Positions 36,116-45,165 of a DNA stretch of 64,000 nucleotides are shown here, piece by piece (position 1 is the stretch's first letter; each line of letters begins with the position of its first letter). A program made the translations under genes and the position numbers. Where the stretch lies: positions 2,356,001 to 2,420,000 of the forward strand of contig NZ_CP053840.1 of assembly GCF_013201665.1 (NCBI RefSeq), written 5' to 3'. This DNA comes from Arcobacter venerupis (GTDB lineage: Bacteria; Campylobacterota; Campylobacteria; Campylobacterales; Arcobacteraceae). Below the pieces are notes generated by a model. That model did not search any database. It was given only the letters and a program-made list of their open reading frames with translations, and had not been told where the DNA came from.

Positions 36116-36302
36116 TATCTTTACAACTTATTATGTTTATTTATACTTTATTATAGATAATTATTTATCTTTTAGCCATTATTTAATGGAAATTTTTTAT
36201 ACAACTGATAGTTTTAAATCGTTTTTAATAGATACTAAACATATTATTTTTTTAATACTTATTTTAAATAATAACATATAGACAAACTTATACATCTAAC
36301 TA

Positions 36303-36325
36303 AATTGTATATTATACATACAATT
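36303..36325. promoter_or_regulatory. Inverted repeat AATTGTATAT-N7-ACAATT, copy 1
   Basis: The arms extend to TAAATTGTAT / ATACAATTTA with a 7-bp spacer (36301-36327). It sits midway between the divergent EAL gene and narK. A second 23-bp element with the same ends and spacing is at 41608-41630, in front of the nitrate reductase gene. Candidate operator shared by the nitrate genes. Confidence 0.5.
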
Positions 36326-36425
36326 TAAACTTAATTTTACATTAATATTATAACTATTAAATATATTTATAGATTAACATTATAAAATATCCTACTAAAA
36401 ACTTAGTAAAACATAAAAATTAATA

Positions 36426-36444
36426 ATTGAATACTTTATATACA
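36426..36444 (+). promoter_or_regulatory. Shared nitrate-gene element ATTGAATACTTTATATACA
   Basis: This 19-bp sequence recurs upstream of nirB (52638-52656) with one difference, and at a similar distance from the start codon (66 nt here, 63 nt at nirB). Flanking bases (AAAAATTAA upstream) are also alike. It is likely a common promoter or activator site. Confidence 0.5.
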
Positions 36445-36510
36445 TTAAAATGTAAATTTAATATTTTTTACAGCTTATAATTACCCTATAAATTAAATGA
36501 GGAGATGGTT

Positions 36511-37791
36511 ATGTCTTTAAAAGAATTAAAAGGTCAAGGTCACTGGCCAACACTGTTAGCTGCTTTTTTGTATTTTGACTTTAGTTTTATGGTTTGGACA
36601 ATGATGGGTCCGTTAGCGACTGAAATTGCTGAATCATTAAAAGCTACTCAAAATTTTATTATGAGTGCAGATCAAAGTGCAACATTAGTTGCAGTTCCAG
36701 TTCTTGCTGGTGCAATTTTAAGAGTTGTATTAGGATTTTTTGTTGATAAAGTAGGAGCTAAAAAAACTGCATTAACATCACAATTTATTGTTGTTGTGGG
36801 TTTATTTTATGCTTATTATAAAGGTGCAACAATTACTTATGATGAGTTGTTAGCTGTTGCATTTATATTAGGTTTTGCAGGTGGTTCATTTGCAGTTGCA
36901 CTTCCACAAGCTGGTCAATGGTATCCTCCAAAACTTCAAGGTGTTGTTTTAGGACTTGCGGGTGCTGGAAATATTGGAGTTGTAATTGACTTTATTTTTG
37001 CACCAAAAATTGCTGAAATTTGGGGATGGCAATCAGTATTTTTAGTGGGAGCTGTATTATCTTTATTCATTTTTGTTGTTTATATTTTCATGGCAAAAGA
37101 TGCACCAGCTGATGTTTATAAATCAAATCCAAAAAAACTAAAAGATTATGGAAAACTATTAAAAGACAAAGATACTTGGTGGTTTAATCTGTTTTATTCT
37201 ATTAGTTTTGGTGGATTTGTAGGATTTGCTGTGTATATGAAAGTTTTCTTAATGGGTACATATAAACCTGAAATGGCTGCATTTGGTCTTGATATTTTAA
37301 CTGAACCAAATGTAATGGTAACAGCTGGATATTTTGGAGCTTTATGTATTTTTGCTGGTGCTGTTTTAAGACCAGTTGGTGGAGCAATTGCTGATAAATT
37401 AGGGGGAATTAAATCTTTATATTTCTTCTATGGTGTTGTTTGTTTATTATCAATTATTAGTGCTACATTTACTTTACCATTTGGTATAGCTATTGTGGTA
37501 TTATTCTTAATTATGGCAAATCTTGGTATGGCGAATGGTGCAGTTTTCCAACTTGTTCCTCAAAGATTTGGAAAAGATATTGGAATTATGACAGGAATCA
37601 TTGGATGTGCAGGCGGTCTTGGTGGAACTGCGATTATCAAAACTTTTGGTTGGTCAAAAGGTGTATTTGATGGATATGCAGCTGGATTTATAATTTTTGC
37701 TATTGTTGTATTTATTGCCATTTTAGGAATTTCACTTGTAAAAACAAGATGGAGAACTACTTGGGGAGTTCAAGCTGGCGGAAGAATCTAA
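36511..37791 (+). CDS. narK: Nitrate/nitrite MFS transporter, NarK/NasA family
   Basis: About 426-residue, 12-helix MFS transporter of the NNP family. It begins GHWPTLLAAFLYFDFSFMVW, with an Arg-bearing segment AGAILRVVLGFFVDKVG, the nitrate signature GFAGGSFAVALPQAGQWYPP and a second one near ANLGMANGAVFQLVPQRFG. The ATG at 36511 is 6 nt after GGAG; an ATG at 36505 directly abuts that site and is rejected. A kinase/phosphatase gene lies 26 bp downstream, as in the Pseudomonas nas locus, supporting assimilatory nitrate uptake rather than respiratory exchange. Confidence 0.92.
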   Translation: MSLKELKGQGHWPTLLAAFLYFDFSFMVWTMMGPLATEIAESLKATQNFIMSADQSATLVAVPVLAGAILRVVLGFFVDKVGAKKTALTSQFIVVVGLFYAYYKGATITYDELLAVAFILGFAGGSFAVALPQAGQWYPPKLQGVVLGLAGAGNIGVVIDFIFAPKIAEIWGWQSVFLVGAVLSLFIFVVYIFMAKDAPADVYKSNPKKLKDYGKLLKDKDTWWFNLFYSISFGGFVGFAVYMKVFLMGTYKPEMAAFGLDILTEPNVMVTAGYFGALCIFAGAVLRPVGGAIADKLGGIKSLYFFYGVVCLLSIISATFTLPFGIAIVVLFLIMANLGMANGAVFQLVPQRFGKDIGIMTGIIGCAGGLGGTAIIKTFGWSKGVFDGYAAGFIIFAIVVFIAILGISLVKTRWRTTWGVQAGGRI

Positions 37792-37817
37792 TTTTAATAT
37801 ATCAAAGGGGTGTTTAA

Positions 37818-39446
37818 ATGAGTAAAAACAACATAAAAACTTCAGGCTTTTCTCTTGCTAAAAGAAAAGAGCTAACTGGTGATGATTTTTATGAAATTAA
37901 ACAACTTGATGATATGACAATTGCAGTTGTTTGTGATGGAGTTGGAAGTGCGCAAGAAGGCGCACTTGCAGCCAAAAAAGTTACGCTTCATCTAATAAAC
38001 AACTTTAAAAATCTTCCAAAAGCTTGGAGTATTGAAAAAGCTATAAAAGAGTTTATTACTTCAATCAATTCTATACTTTATGCCCAATCTATTCAAGAAT
38101 ATGAAAGACCTGAATATGCCACAACCGTAACAGTTTGTGTTATAAAAGGAAATCGTTTATATGGAGCAAATGCAGGTGATAGCAGAATTTATCTTTTAAG
38201 AGATAATAAATTAAATCAGCTTTCTTTTGACCATAATGAAGAGGGAATGGCAGATGTTTTATCAAATGCTGTTGGAATTAGTGAAAATATTGAGATATTT
38301 TATTTTGAAAATAATATTCAAAAAGATGACAAAATACTTCTATGTAGTGATGGTTTGTACTCTTTGATGAGTAATGACACCCTAAGTAAAAATATTCCAA
38401 ATGGTGCGTACCAAATGGTAAAAAAAGCTAGTTCCTTAGTAAATGATAATCTTCCCGATGATACAACAGCCGTAGTTTTAGAAATTTTAGAAACAGATTA
38501 TATTGAATCAATGAAAAATCTAAATCTTGAAATTCCTGAAAAACTAAAAAAAGGTGACATAATTGATGGTTATGAACTAACTCACTCTTTAATTCAAAAC
38601 GATAGAACTTGGCTTTGCAAAAAAAACAACCAAGAATATGTAATAAAATTTGCACCCTACGAAGCAATAGAAAATGAAGAGATTTTAGATTTATATATAA
38701 AAGAAGCATGGAATGCAAAAAGATTAAAAGCTGGATTTTTCCCAAAATCTTTTATTCCAAAACATAGAAGTGCTAGATATTATTTAATGACAAAATTAGA
38801 TGGGATTACCCTAAAACAATACTTAAAAAAAAGAAATTTATCTATTGATGAAGCAATAAATTTAGCAAAAACACTTGTTTCAATGAGTGAATATCTTTTA
38901 AAATTCAATCTTGTTCATGGTGATATAAAACCTGAAAATATAATAGTGATGGAAAGAGATGGAAAAAAAATCTTTAAAATAATAGATTTTGGTTCAATCA
39001 CAGAAATCTTTTCAATCACAAATAAAGCAGGAACTCCCTCATATTTAGCTCCTGAGCGATTTACGGGAAGTGCAATAAATGAAAAAACAGAGATTTTTTC
39101 TATTGGAGTTACTTTATATGAAGCCTTAACTGGAAAATTTCCCTATGGAGAGATAGAGCCTTTTCAAAACCCTACTTTTGGAATTGCAAAAAAACCTCAA
39201 AAATTAAATAATAATATTCCCACTTGGTTTGAAAGTGTTATATTAAGAGCCATAAGTACAGATGAAAGTTTGAGGTATTCAAACTATTCTTATATGAGAT
39301 TTGAACTTGAATATCCCCAAAAAGTAAAACCATTTTTTGAGAAAAAAACACCTTTACTAAAAAAAGATCCTTTGTTATTTTATAAAGTTGGATTTTATTT
39401 TTTATTAATTTTAAACTTCATTCTATTTTTAAAACTATCTTCTTAA
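37818..39446 (+). CDS. PP2C phosphatase-Ser/Thr kinase fusion protein
   Basis: 542 residues in one chain: a PP2C phosphatase domain (about 1-235; VCDGVGSAQEGALAAKK, GDSRIYLL, CSDGLYSLMS, DDTTAVVLEI), a Hanks-type kinase domain (about 250-515) with Lys274 in YVIKFAP, HGDIKPENIIV near 366, DFGSITE near 389 and GTPSYLAPERF, and a C-terminal membrane anchor (about 522-541). All key catalytic residues are present. Such fusions occur next to assimilatory nitrate transporters in proteobacteria and may adjust uptake or reductase activity to nitrogen status. It is co-transcribed with narK. Its substrates are unknown. Confidence 0.9.
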   Translation: MSKNNIKTSGFSLAKRKELTGDDFYEIKQLDDMTIAVVCDGVGSAQEGALAAKKVTLHLINNFKNLPKAWSIEKAIKEFITSINSILYAQSIQEYERPEYATTVTVCVIKGNRLYGANAGDSRIYLLRDNKLNQLSFDHNEEGMADVLSNAVGISENIEIFYFENNIQKDDKILLCSDGLYSLMSNDTLSKNIPNGAYQMVKKASSLVNDNLPDDTTAVVLEILETDYIESMKNLNLEIPEKLKKGDIIDGYELTHSLIQNDRTWLCKKNNQEYVIKFAPYEAIENEEILDLYIKEAWNAKRLKAGFFPKSFIPKHRSARYYLMTKLDGITLKQYLKKRNLSIDEAINLAKTLVSMSEYLLKFNLVHGDIKPENIIVMERDGKKIFKIIDFGSITEIFSITNKAGTPSYLAPERFTGSAINEKTEIFSIGVTLYEALTGKFPYGEIEPFQNPTFGIAKKPQKLNNNIPTWFESVILRAISTDESLRYSNYSYMRFELEYPQKVKPFFEKKTPLLKKDPLLFYKVGFYFLLILNFILFLKLSS

Positions 39447-39480
39447 AAAATAGTTTTAAATAGATATTTTTTTTGGCTTT
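39428..39480 (+). terminator. Probable terminator between convergent genes
   Basis: An 11-bp stem (TTTAAAACTAT pairing with ATAGTTTTAAA, 39428-39438 and 39450-39460) with an 11-nt loop is followed by TAGATATTTTTTTT. It overlaps the end of the kinase/phosphatase gene and faces the convergent EAL gene. Confidence 0.45.
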
Positions 39481-41453
39481 CCAAAATAATAACCTTGAGA
39501 GTAATCAACTCCCATTTCATTTAAAATATTAAAAATTTCTTCATTTTCAACATATTCAGCAATTGTTATAATATTTTGTTTTTTCGCAAAAGAAACTATT
39601 GTTTCAACAATATTTCTACTATAAGCATCTTTAACAATATTTCGAACTAAACTTCCATCTATTTTCAAAATATCTGGTTCAAAGTCTAATAATCTCTCAA
39701 AATTTGAATATCCTGCACCAAAATCATCTATCGCAATTTTAACACCAAATTTTTTTACTTGTTTAATAAATTTTTTTATAACCGTAAAATCTCGAACAAC
39801 TTCATCTTCTAGTAATTCAAAAACTACTCTTGAAGAATGCTCTTTGTACTCTTCTAAAAGTGAAAAAAGTTTTGTTCTTGTTTCTTCTTTTTCTATATCT
39901 AAAGATGAAAGATTTATTGAAATTTTTGTGCTTATATGTTCTAAAATTTTAAATGAATTCTCTAAAACACGCTCTGTTATTTTATTGTAATAACTTCCTT
40001 TTTTAGAAATATCTAAAAAAGCATAAGGAGATAAAACATTTCCCTCTTCGTCCACTAGACGAACTAAAGATTCGTATTTTTCTATTACTCTTGTTTTATT
40101 ATTAATTATTGGTTGAAAATATGAAACTATTTTATAATTATCAAGGGCAATTTTCACCATTTTAATAATTTCCATATTTTTTTTAGCTTCTAAATGTTCT
40201 TTAATAGATGAATCATTTGCATACTTAATCAACATCTTTTTATCAATTGCTTCATCTAAACCACATTTAGCATCTTCATATAAATGCTCTTTTCCAAAAG
40301 AATAACTAACTATTATATTTAAGTCATACTCTATTTCATCAACTACTAAAATTGATTTTTTTATATTCTTTACAAAAATTTCCAGATATTCATTTATATT
40401 TGTTTTTGAAGATGTAAAATCAAAAAAATCAGATAAAAGGGCATATCTTCCATTTCCAATATTATAAATATCTTCAAAAATATAAGAGTTTGGTAAATAA
40501 GCCAACATATTAAATGCAAACATTTTTTCAATTTTATCTACTGTTAAAATATTATAAAATTTATCGAGAATATCAAAATTTTCAATTTGAATTAGAATTA
40601 ATAAAAGTAAATTATTTGACTCAATTTTATCAATTAAATATTTTTTATCACTCATAATTGCACTTACATTACTTCTAATACTTACATATTCAAGAATATT
40701 ATCTTCAGAGTCTAAAATTGGTTTGATTGTAGTTTTTATATAATAAGTTTTGCCAGTTTTTGATAAGTTTTTAATAACACCTGACCATTCAGATTTTTTG
40801 TCTTTAATTGTATCCCATAATTCTTTGTAAATTTCCTTTGAGTTATCAGGATGTCTTAAAATACTATGAGGTTTTCCTAGTAATTCTTCTTTTGTGTATT
40901 CAGAAATTTTACAAAAATTATCATTTACAAAAGTTATTACACCTCTTTTATCAGTTTTTGAAATAATAGAACTTTTATCTACTAAGTCTGTATATTGTTT
41001 TTGAATTCTTAGATTTTCTTTTTTTTTATTTTTTATCTCTTTTTTGTCTTTTAAATTTACTATTGACCTGTATAAAATTTCTAAGAAACTATTTTCATTA
41101 AAAGGAGGGATTAAATAACCATCTATTTTTAGTTCAATTGTCTTGAAAAAACTCTCTTTATTATCATTACTAGAATAGATAATTGTTAAAATATTTTTAT
41201 TTATGTTTTTTATTTTTTCAATTAAATCAAAACCATTTAATCCTTTTATCTCAATATCTGTAATAATTATTGAAAATTTATTTTTATTAAATTCATTTAA
41301 TGCCTCAAGACCATCATCAACTAATAAAACTTCATTAAAAAGATTTTTAAAATATTCTAAATTATTATTTTTTTCATTTTTATCTTTTACAACATAAAGT
41401 AGATTATGTTTTTTGCAAAAATAAGTAGACTCTTCTAACTTAATAGCATCCAT
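39456..41453 (-). CDS. Receiver-PAS-(degenerate GGDEF)-EAL protein
   Basis: 665 residues. A receiver domain (about 18-130) has phospho-acceptor Asp in IITDIEIKGLNGFDL, though its Lys-Pro motif is changed to PPF. PAS (about 150-265) has SKTDKRGVITFVND and GKPHSILRHP, the Aer-like PAS pattern. The GGDEF fold (about 270-420) reads GNGRYALLS, so no cyclase activity is expected. EAL (about 430-660) has YESLVRL, NLSSLDI, FELLEDEVV, IDDFGAGYSNFERL, KIDGSLVRN and SQGYYFGKP, so phosphodiesterase activity is likely. AAGGA precedes the ATG. It is divergent from the nitrate reductase gene and may share a regulator. Confidence 0.9.
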   Translation of the reverse strand: MDAIKLEESTYFCKKHNLLYVVKDKNEKNNNLEYFKNLFNEVLLVDDGLEALNEFNKNKFSIIITDIEIKGLNGFDLIEKIKNINKNILTIIYSSNDNKESFFKTIELKIDGYLIPPFNENSFLEILYRSIVNLKDKKEIKNKKKENLRIQKQYTDLVDKSSIISKTDKRGVITFVNDNFCKISEYTKEELLGKPHSILRHPDNSKEIYKELWDTIKDKKSEWSGVIKNLSKTGKTYYIKTTIKPILDSEDNILEYVSIRSNVSAIMSDKKYLIDKIESNNLLLLILIQIENFDILDKFYNILTVDKIEKMFAFNMLAYLPNSYIFEDIYNIGNGRYALLSDFFDFTSSKTNINEYLEIFVKNIKKSILVVDEIEYDLNIIVSYSFGKEHLYEDAKCGLDEAIDKKMLIKYANDSSIKEHLEAKKNMEIIKMVKIALDNYKIVSYFQPIINNKTRVIEKYESLVRLVDEEGNVLSPYAFLDISKKGSYYNKITERVLENSFKILEHISTKISINLSSLDIEKEETRTKLFSLLEEYKEHSSRVVFELLEDEVVRDFTVIKKFIKQVKKFGVKIAIDDFGAGYSNFERLLDFEPDILKIDGSLVRNIVKDAYSRNIVETIVSFAKKQNIITIAEYVENEEIFNILNEMGVDYSQGYYFGKPKKISI

Positions 41454-41607
41454 TCTAGTCCTTGATTATTAAAGTTATAGTTATATCATAATTGAATATA
41501 TAATTAACTTACTTTTAAATGATTAAATTATTTTTATCAAAATAACAAATTTATACTTTACATATCAAAATTAATAAAATTCATATTAATGCTAAAAAGT
41601 TCCAAAT

Positions 41608-41630
41608 AATTGTATATATTTAAGACAATT
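41608..41630. promoter_or_regulatory. Inverted repeat AATTGTATAT-N7-ACAATT, copy 2
   Basis: Same 23-bp design as at 36303-36325, here 73 nt upstream of the nitrate reductase start and 154 nt from the divergent EAL gene. Conservation of both half-sites and spacing in two divergent EAL/nitrate gene regions supports a common regulator. Confidence 0.5.
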
Positions 41631-41703
41631 CTTCTTAAATTTACATTAAATATTGCAGTATACTTATACATAAATTATACGATATGTTATGACAGGATTA
41701 AAA

Positions 41704-43692
41704 ATGATTAAATCAGTTTGCGGTTATTGTGGTGTTGGATGCGGATTAGAATTTGAAGAAAATAAATTAATAGGTGACGTTGTATATCCCACAAATGAAG
41801 GAAAACTTTGCTCAAAAGGAGTTTCTGAATTAATAAGTATTCAAACGCCCTCAAGATTATTAAGACCAAAATCAAGAGATGATTTAACCCAAGAATTTAA
41901 AGAAACAACATGGAGTAATGCAATAAGTAAAATCGCAACTCAAATTGCAATTTCTCCAAAAGAAAAAGTAGGATTTTATCTATCAGGTCAGCTTTTAACG
42001 GAAGATTATTATATTGCCAATAAACTAATGAAAGGTTTTATTGGAACTAATAATGTAGATACAAACAGCCGAACTTGTATGTCAAGTGCCGTTGTTGCCT
42101 ATAAAAAGTCTTTAGGAGCTGATTATGTTCCAGTTCGTATGAATGATGTCCATGATGCAAACTTACTTATTTTAGTTGGTGCAAATACAGCTGAAGCTCA
42201 TGTTGTTTTTCATAATAGAATCAAAACTGCAAAAAAACAAGGTCTAAAAATCATTGTAATTGACCCACGATTTACAGATACAGCAAAAATAGCTGACTTA
42301 TTTCTTCCAATAAAACCAGGAAGTGATATTGACTTTTGGAATTTAGTATCAAAAAGAATCATAGATGAGGGTTTAGTTGATGAAAAATTTGTAGAAGAAC
42401 ACGTAAATAACTATGACTTACTAAAAAACAAATTCAAAAGAGTTCCCGTTACAAAAATGCTAAAAAGAACAGGTTTAAGCACTGAGCAATTCGAAGAATT
42501 TTGGCAGCTCTACAAAGAGAATGAAAACATCATAACAGCATGGACCATGGGAATAAATCAATCATCTCAAGGTGTTGATAAAAATCTTGCTATTATAAAT
42601 ACTCACCTTTTAACTGGAAAAATATTCACAAAAGGAAATGGACCATTTTCACTAACTGGTCAACCAAATGCAATGGGAGGACGGGAAGTTGGCGGACTTT
42701 CAACAATACTTGCGGTTCATTTAGGATTTGAAAAAGAGTCCGTTGATAAAGTAAAAGAGTTTTGGAAAACAACAAAAGTTTCAAATATTCCAGGACTTAC
42801 TGCCACTCAAATGCTTGAAGCAAATCTTGATGTTTTAATTATCTGTCACACAGACCCAATTTATCATCTTCCAAATAGAAATAAAATGGAAGAGTTAATG
42901 AAAAAAATCCCAATGGTTGTGGAAATAAATGCCTATGAAAATAGCGAGAGTGCAAAATTTGCCCACATCAGACTTCCAGCTGCTCCGTGGGGAGAAAAAG
43001 AGGGAACTCAAACAAATCTTGACCGAACAATTACAAAACAAGAAAAACTAACAAGAACTTCAATAGATTGTCTTCCTGATTGGGAAATTTTCCAACTAAT
43101 AGCTCAAAGATTAGGATATAAAGAAGCCTTTAATTTTACGTCAACAAAAGAGATTTTTGAAGAGTATCAAGAGATGACAAAACTAAATCCACACCTAAAT
43201 ATTTATGAAGCTTCTTATGATAATCTATCAAAGGAACCATTTATTTGGGGAGAAAAAATCAGAGAAAATAGAGAGTTTCTAACAAAAGATAAAAGAGCAA
43301 ATCTATTTTTTGTGGAAAATAAACTATTAAGCGAAAAAACAAACCTAAAATATCCCTTGACACTACTAACAGGAAGAACAAGAGACCAATGGCATACAGG
43401 AACAAAAACAAATCTTCCAAGAACTCTACTAAAATATAAAGAGCTAAATTTTTGCGAAATTCACCCAACAAACGCAAAACAGTTTGGAATCCAAGATGGA
43501 GATACAATAAAAATCTCATCAATTAGAGGAGAAATAGAATCAAAAGCAATTTTAACGCAAGATATAAGAATCGACACAATTTTTATGCCAATAAGTAATA
43601 GAGATATAAACTACCTAACACACGATTTATACGATAAAGACTCACTGCAACCTGATTATAATCATAGTGCTGTTAAGATTGAGAGGGTTTAA
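41704..43692 (+). CDS. Molybdopterin nitrate reductase, assimilatory (NasA/NarB type)
   Basis: 662-residue molybdenum bis-MGD oxidoreductase. The N-terminal 4Fe-4S site reads CGYCGVGCGLEF followed by KLCSKG; the predicted Mo ligand is the Cys in SRTCMSSAVVAYKKSLG. The C-terminal cofactor domain has TGRTRDQWHTGTKT. No Tat signal peptide is present, so the enzyme is cytoplasmic, as expected for assimilatory nitrate reductase. It lacks the extra C-terminal 2Fe-2S domain of some NasA proteins. The ATG at 41704 has AGGA 6 nt upstream, preferred over 41689. NarK, NirB and NirD elsewhere in the window complete nitrate to ammonium. Confidence 0.88.
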   Translation: MIKSVCGYCGVGCGLEFEENKLIGDVVYPTNEGKLCSKGVSELISIQTPSRLLRPKSRDDLTQEFKETTWSNAISKIATQIAISPKEKVGFYLSGQLLTEDYYIANKLMKGFIGTNNVDTNSRTCMSSAVVAYKKSLGADYVPVRMNDVHDANLLILVGANTAEAHVVFHNRIKTAKKQGLKIIVIDPRFTDTAKIADLFLPIKPGSDIDFWNLVSKRIIDEGLVDEKFVEEHVNNYDLLKNKFKRVPVTKMLKRTGLSTEQFEEFWQLYKENENIITAWTMGINQSSQGVDKNLAIINTHLLTGKIFTKGNGPFSLTGQPNAMGGREVGGLSTILAVHLGFEKESVDKVKEFWKTTKVSNIPGLTATQMLEANLDVLIICHTDPIYHLPNRNKMEELMKKIPMVVEINAYENSESAKFAHIRLPAAPWGEKEGTQTNLDRTITKQEKLTRTSIDCLPDWEIFQLIAQRLGYKEAFNFTSTKEIFEEYQEMTKLNPHLNIYEASYDNLSKEPFIWGEKIRENREFLTKDKRANLFFVENKLLSEKTNLKYPLTLLTGRTRDQWHTGTKTNLPRTLLKYKELNFCEIHPTNAKQFGIQDGDTIKISSIRGEIESKAILTQDIRIDTIFMPISNRDINYLTHDLYDKDSLQPDYNHSAVKIERV

Positions 43693-43790
43693 AGAAAATT
43701 AAATTTAGTATAAAATTTGTCTTTATTTACCTAGTATGCATTTAAAGAAATAAGTAATAACATATTTTTATTATTAATAACATATAGATT

Positions 43791-43811
43791 TTACATTATA
43801 TGTAATATAAT
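43791..43811 (+). promoter_or_regulatory. Palindrome TTACAT-TAT-ATGTAA abutting a TATAAT -10
   Basis: A perfect 6-3-6 inverted repeat (43791-43805) is immediately followed by TATAAT (43806-43811), 46 nt before the ATG of the uncharacterised gene at 43857. A factor bound there would cover the promoter. Confidence 0.4.
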
Positions 43812-43856
43812 TATTAAAAATTGGAAAATAACTTATCACTACATAAAAGGAAATAA

Positions 43857-45029
43857 ATGTCAAAGTTTGATGAAGAACAAATTAAAGGTAAACTAAAAGA
43901 ATTAGAAAAATTTTATAATCAAATTAGAGATTATTATTCAATAAAAGAAGAATTAATAAAATCTGATGAAGAAGAATCTTTAAGAAATGTTTTCGAGAAT
44001 GAGATAGCTTTAATAAAAAATAATGCAACTAAATCTTTAAGTATCTTAGAAAAGGCACAAGAAATTGATTCTTTTTTAAATGAAAACAACCGCTTCCAAA
44101 ATGCAAAGAATTTACTTTCAGATGAAACTATAAATCAACTAGAAGATAATAAAGTAGCTATACAAGAAGCTTATACAAATATATTTGAGACTCAAAGCGG
44201 TAATCTAAGTGATGTATACAATGAAATGTATGAAAAAACGAAAAATGCTTATAATGATTTATTTGTTAATAAAACAGGTGAAAAAGTAAAAATTGAAATA
44301 TTAAATGCACATATTGATAAATTTGAAGAGAAATATGCATCTATAATTTCTAATGAAAAATCAATAAGTAATGAAGTTGAAAATTTACATAAAGATTTTA
44401 AAACCAAGCAAACAGAATTAGATAAATTTTATAAAAAAATATTTGGAGATGAAGAAAAAGAAATTAACTCATTAAAAGACGAATTAGAGTTAAGATTATC
44501 TCAATTAAAAGAAACAGAAATAGAAGCAAGAAAAGTAATAAATTTATCAAGTGATGCGGGATTAGGTGGAGGATTTTTTCAAAAGGCTAAAGAAGCAAAA
44601 ATAAATAAATATATAAGTTTAGGAGTTTTTGTATTTGTTTTGATTGTAATGGGATGTTTTAATTTTAATACAATTGATTTTAAAAACTTAAAAGAAATTG
44701 ATTTAATTTCTATTACTGTAAGATTTATGATAAATGCTCCTTTTATTTGGATAGCAACCGTTGCAAATCTAAATTTAAATAAGTATGCTAGACTAGAGCA
44801 AGAGTATTCTCACAAAGAGTCATTAGCAAAATCTTTTGAAAGATACAAAACAGAAATAGAAAAACTTAACGATACAGAAACGGTAAAATCTAAAGAGTTA
44901 TTAGTAGAGTTGATGACATTAAATTTAGAAGCTTTCAAACTCAACCCATCTTTAACTATGGATGGAGCAAAGAGTGATATGGATTTATTGGAAAAAATAA
45001 AAAGTATGAATTTAATATCTAAACCTTAA
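43857..45029 (+). CDS. Uncharacterised coiled-coil membrane protein
   Basis: 390 residues, not recognised. The first about 240 residues are charged and helical with strong coiled-coil character and no signal peptide. Two hydrophobic helices follow (about 260-277 and 285-310; YISLGVFVFVLIVMGCF and FMINAPFIWIATVANLN), then another charged helical stretch (about 312-390). The probable topology has both long helical parts in the cytoplasm. AAGGA lies before the ATG, and a palindrome abuts the -10. It follows the nitrate reductase gene with a 164-bp gap and its own promoter, so it is probably independent. Function unknown; a scaffold or phage-defence-type membrane protein is possible but unsupported. 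Confidence 0.75.
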   Translation: MSKFDEEQIKGKLKELEKFYNQIRDYYSIKEELIKSDEEESLRNVFENEIALIKNNATKSLSILEKAQEIDSFLNENNRFQNAKNLLSDETINQLEDNKVAIQEAYTNIFETQSGNLSDVYNEMYEKTKNAYNDLFVNKTGEKVKIEILNAHIDKFEEKYASIISNEKSISNEVENLHKDFKTKQTELDKFYKKIFGDEEKEINSLKDELELRLSQLKETEIEARKVINLSSDAGLGGGFFQKAKEAKINKYISLGVFVFVLIVMGCFNFNTIDFKNLKEIDLISITVRFMINAPFIWIATVANLNLNKYARLEQEYSHKESLAKSFERYKTEIEKLNDTETVKSKELLVELMTLNLEAFKLNPSLTMDGAKSDMDLLEKIKSMNLISKP

Positions 45030-45165
45030 TCTTCATAGATTAAAAGTTCATAGGATGGTATACTAATTTCTTTAAAATAAGTATACTGTTCCAAATCTTT
45101 ATCCATAAATTTATTTTAATTTATAATAGCTAAGTCACTCTTAATTTGTTTTTTTTAGCCTTCAA

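Larger units (their letters stand above)
36116..36510. other. 395-bp AT-rich divergent intergenic region (EAL gene / narK)
   Basis: No gene is supported here. It holds a 10-bp-arm inverted repeat at 36301-36327 and a 19-bp element at 36426-36444 that recurs upstream of nirB; both are listed separately. The rest is low-complexity AT-rich DNA. Confidence 0.6.

Noticed and set aside
45058-45086. Inverted repeat GTATACT-N15-AGTATAC between convergent genes
   Set aside because: Short arms in AT-rich DNA and no T-run; possible weak terminator but not supportable.
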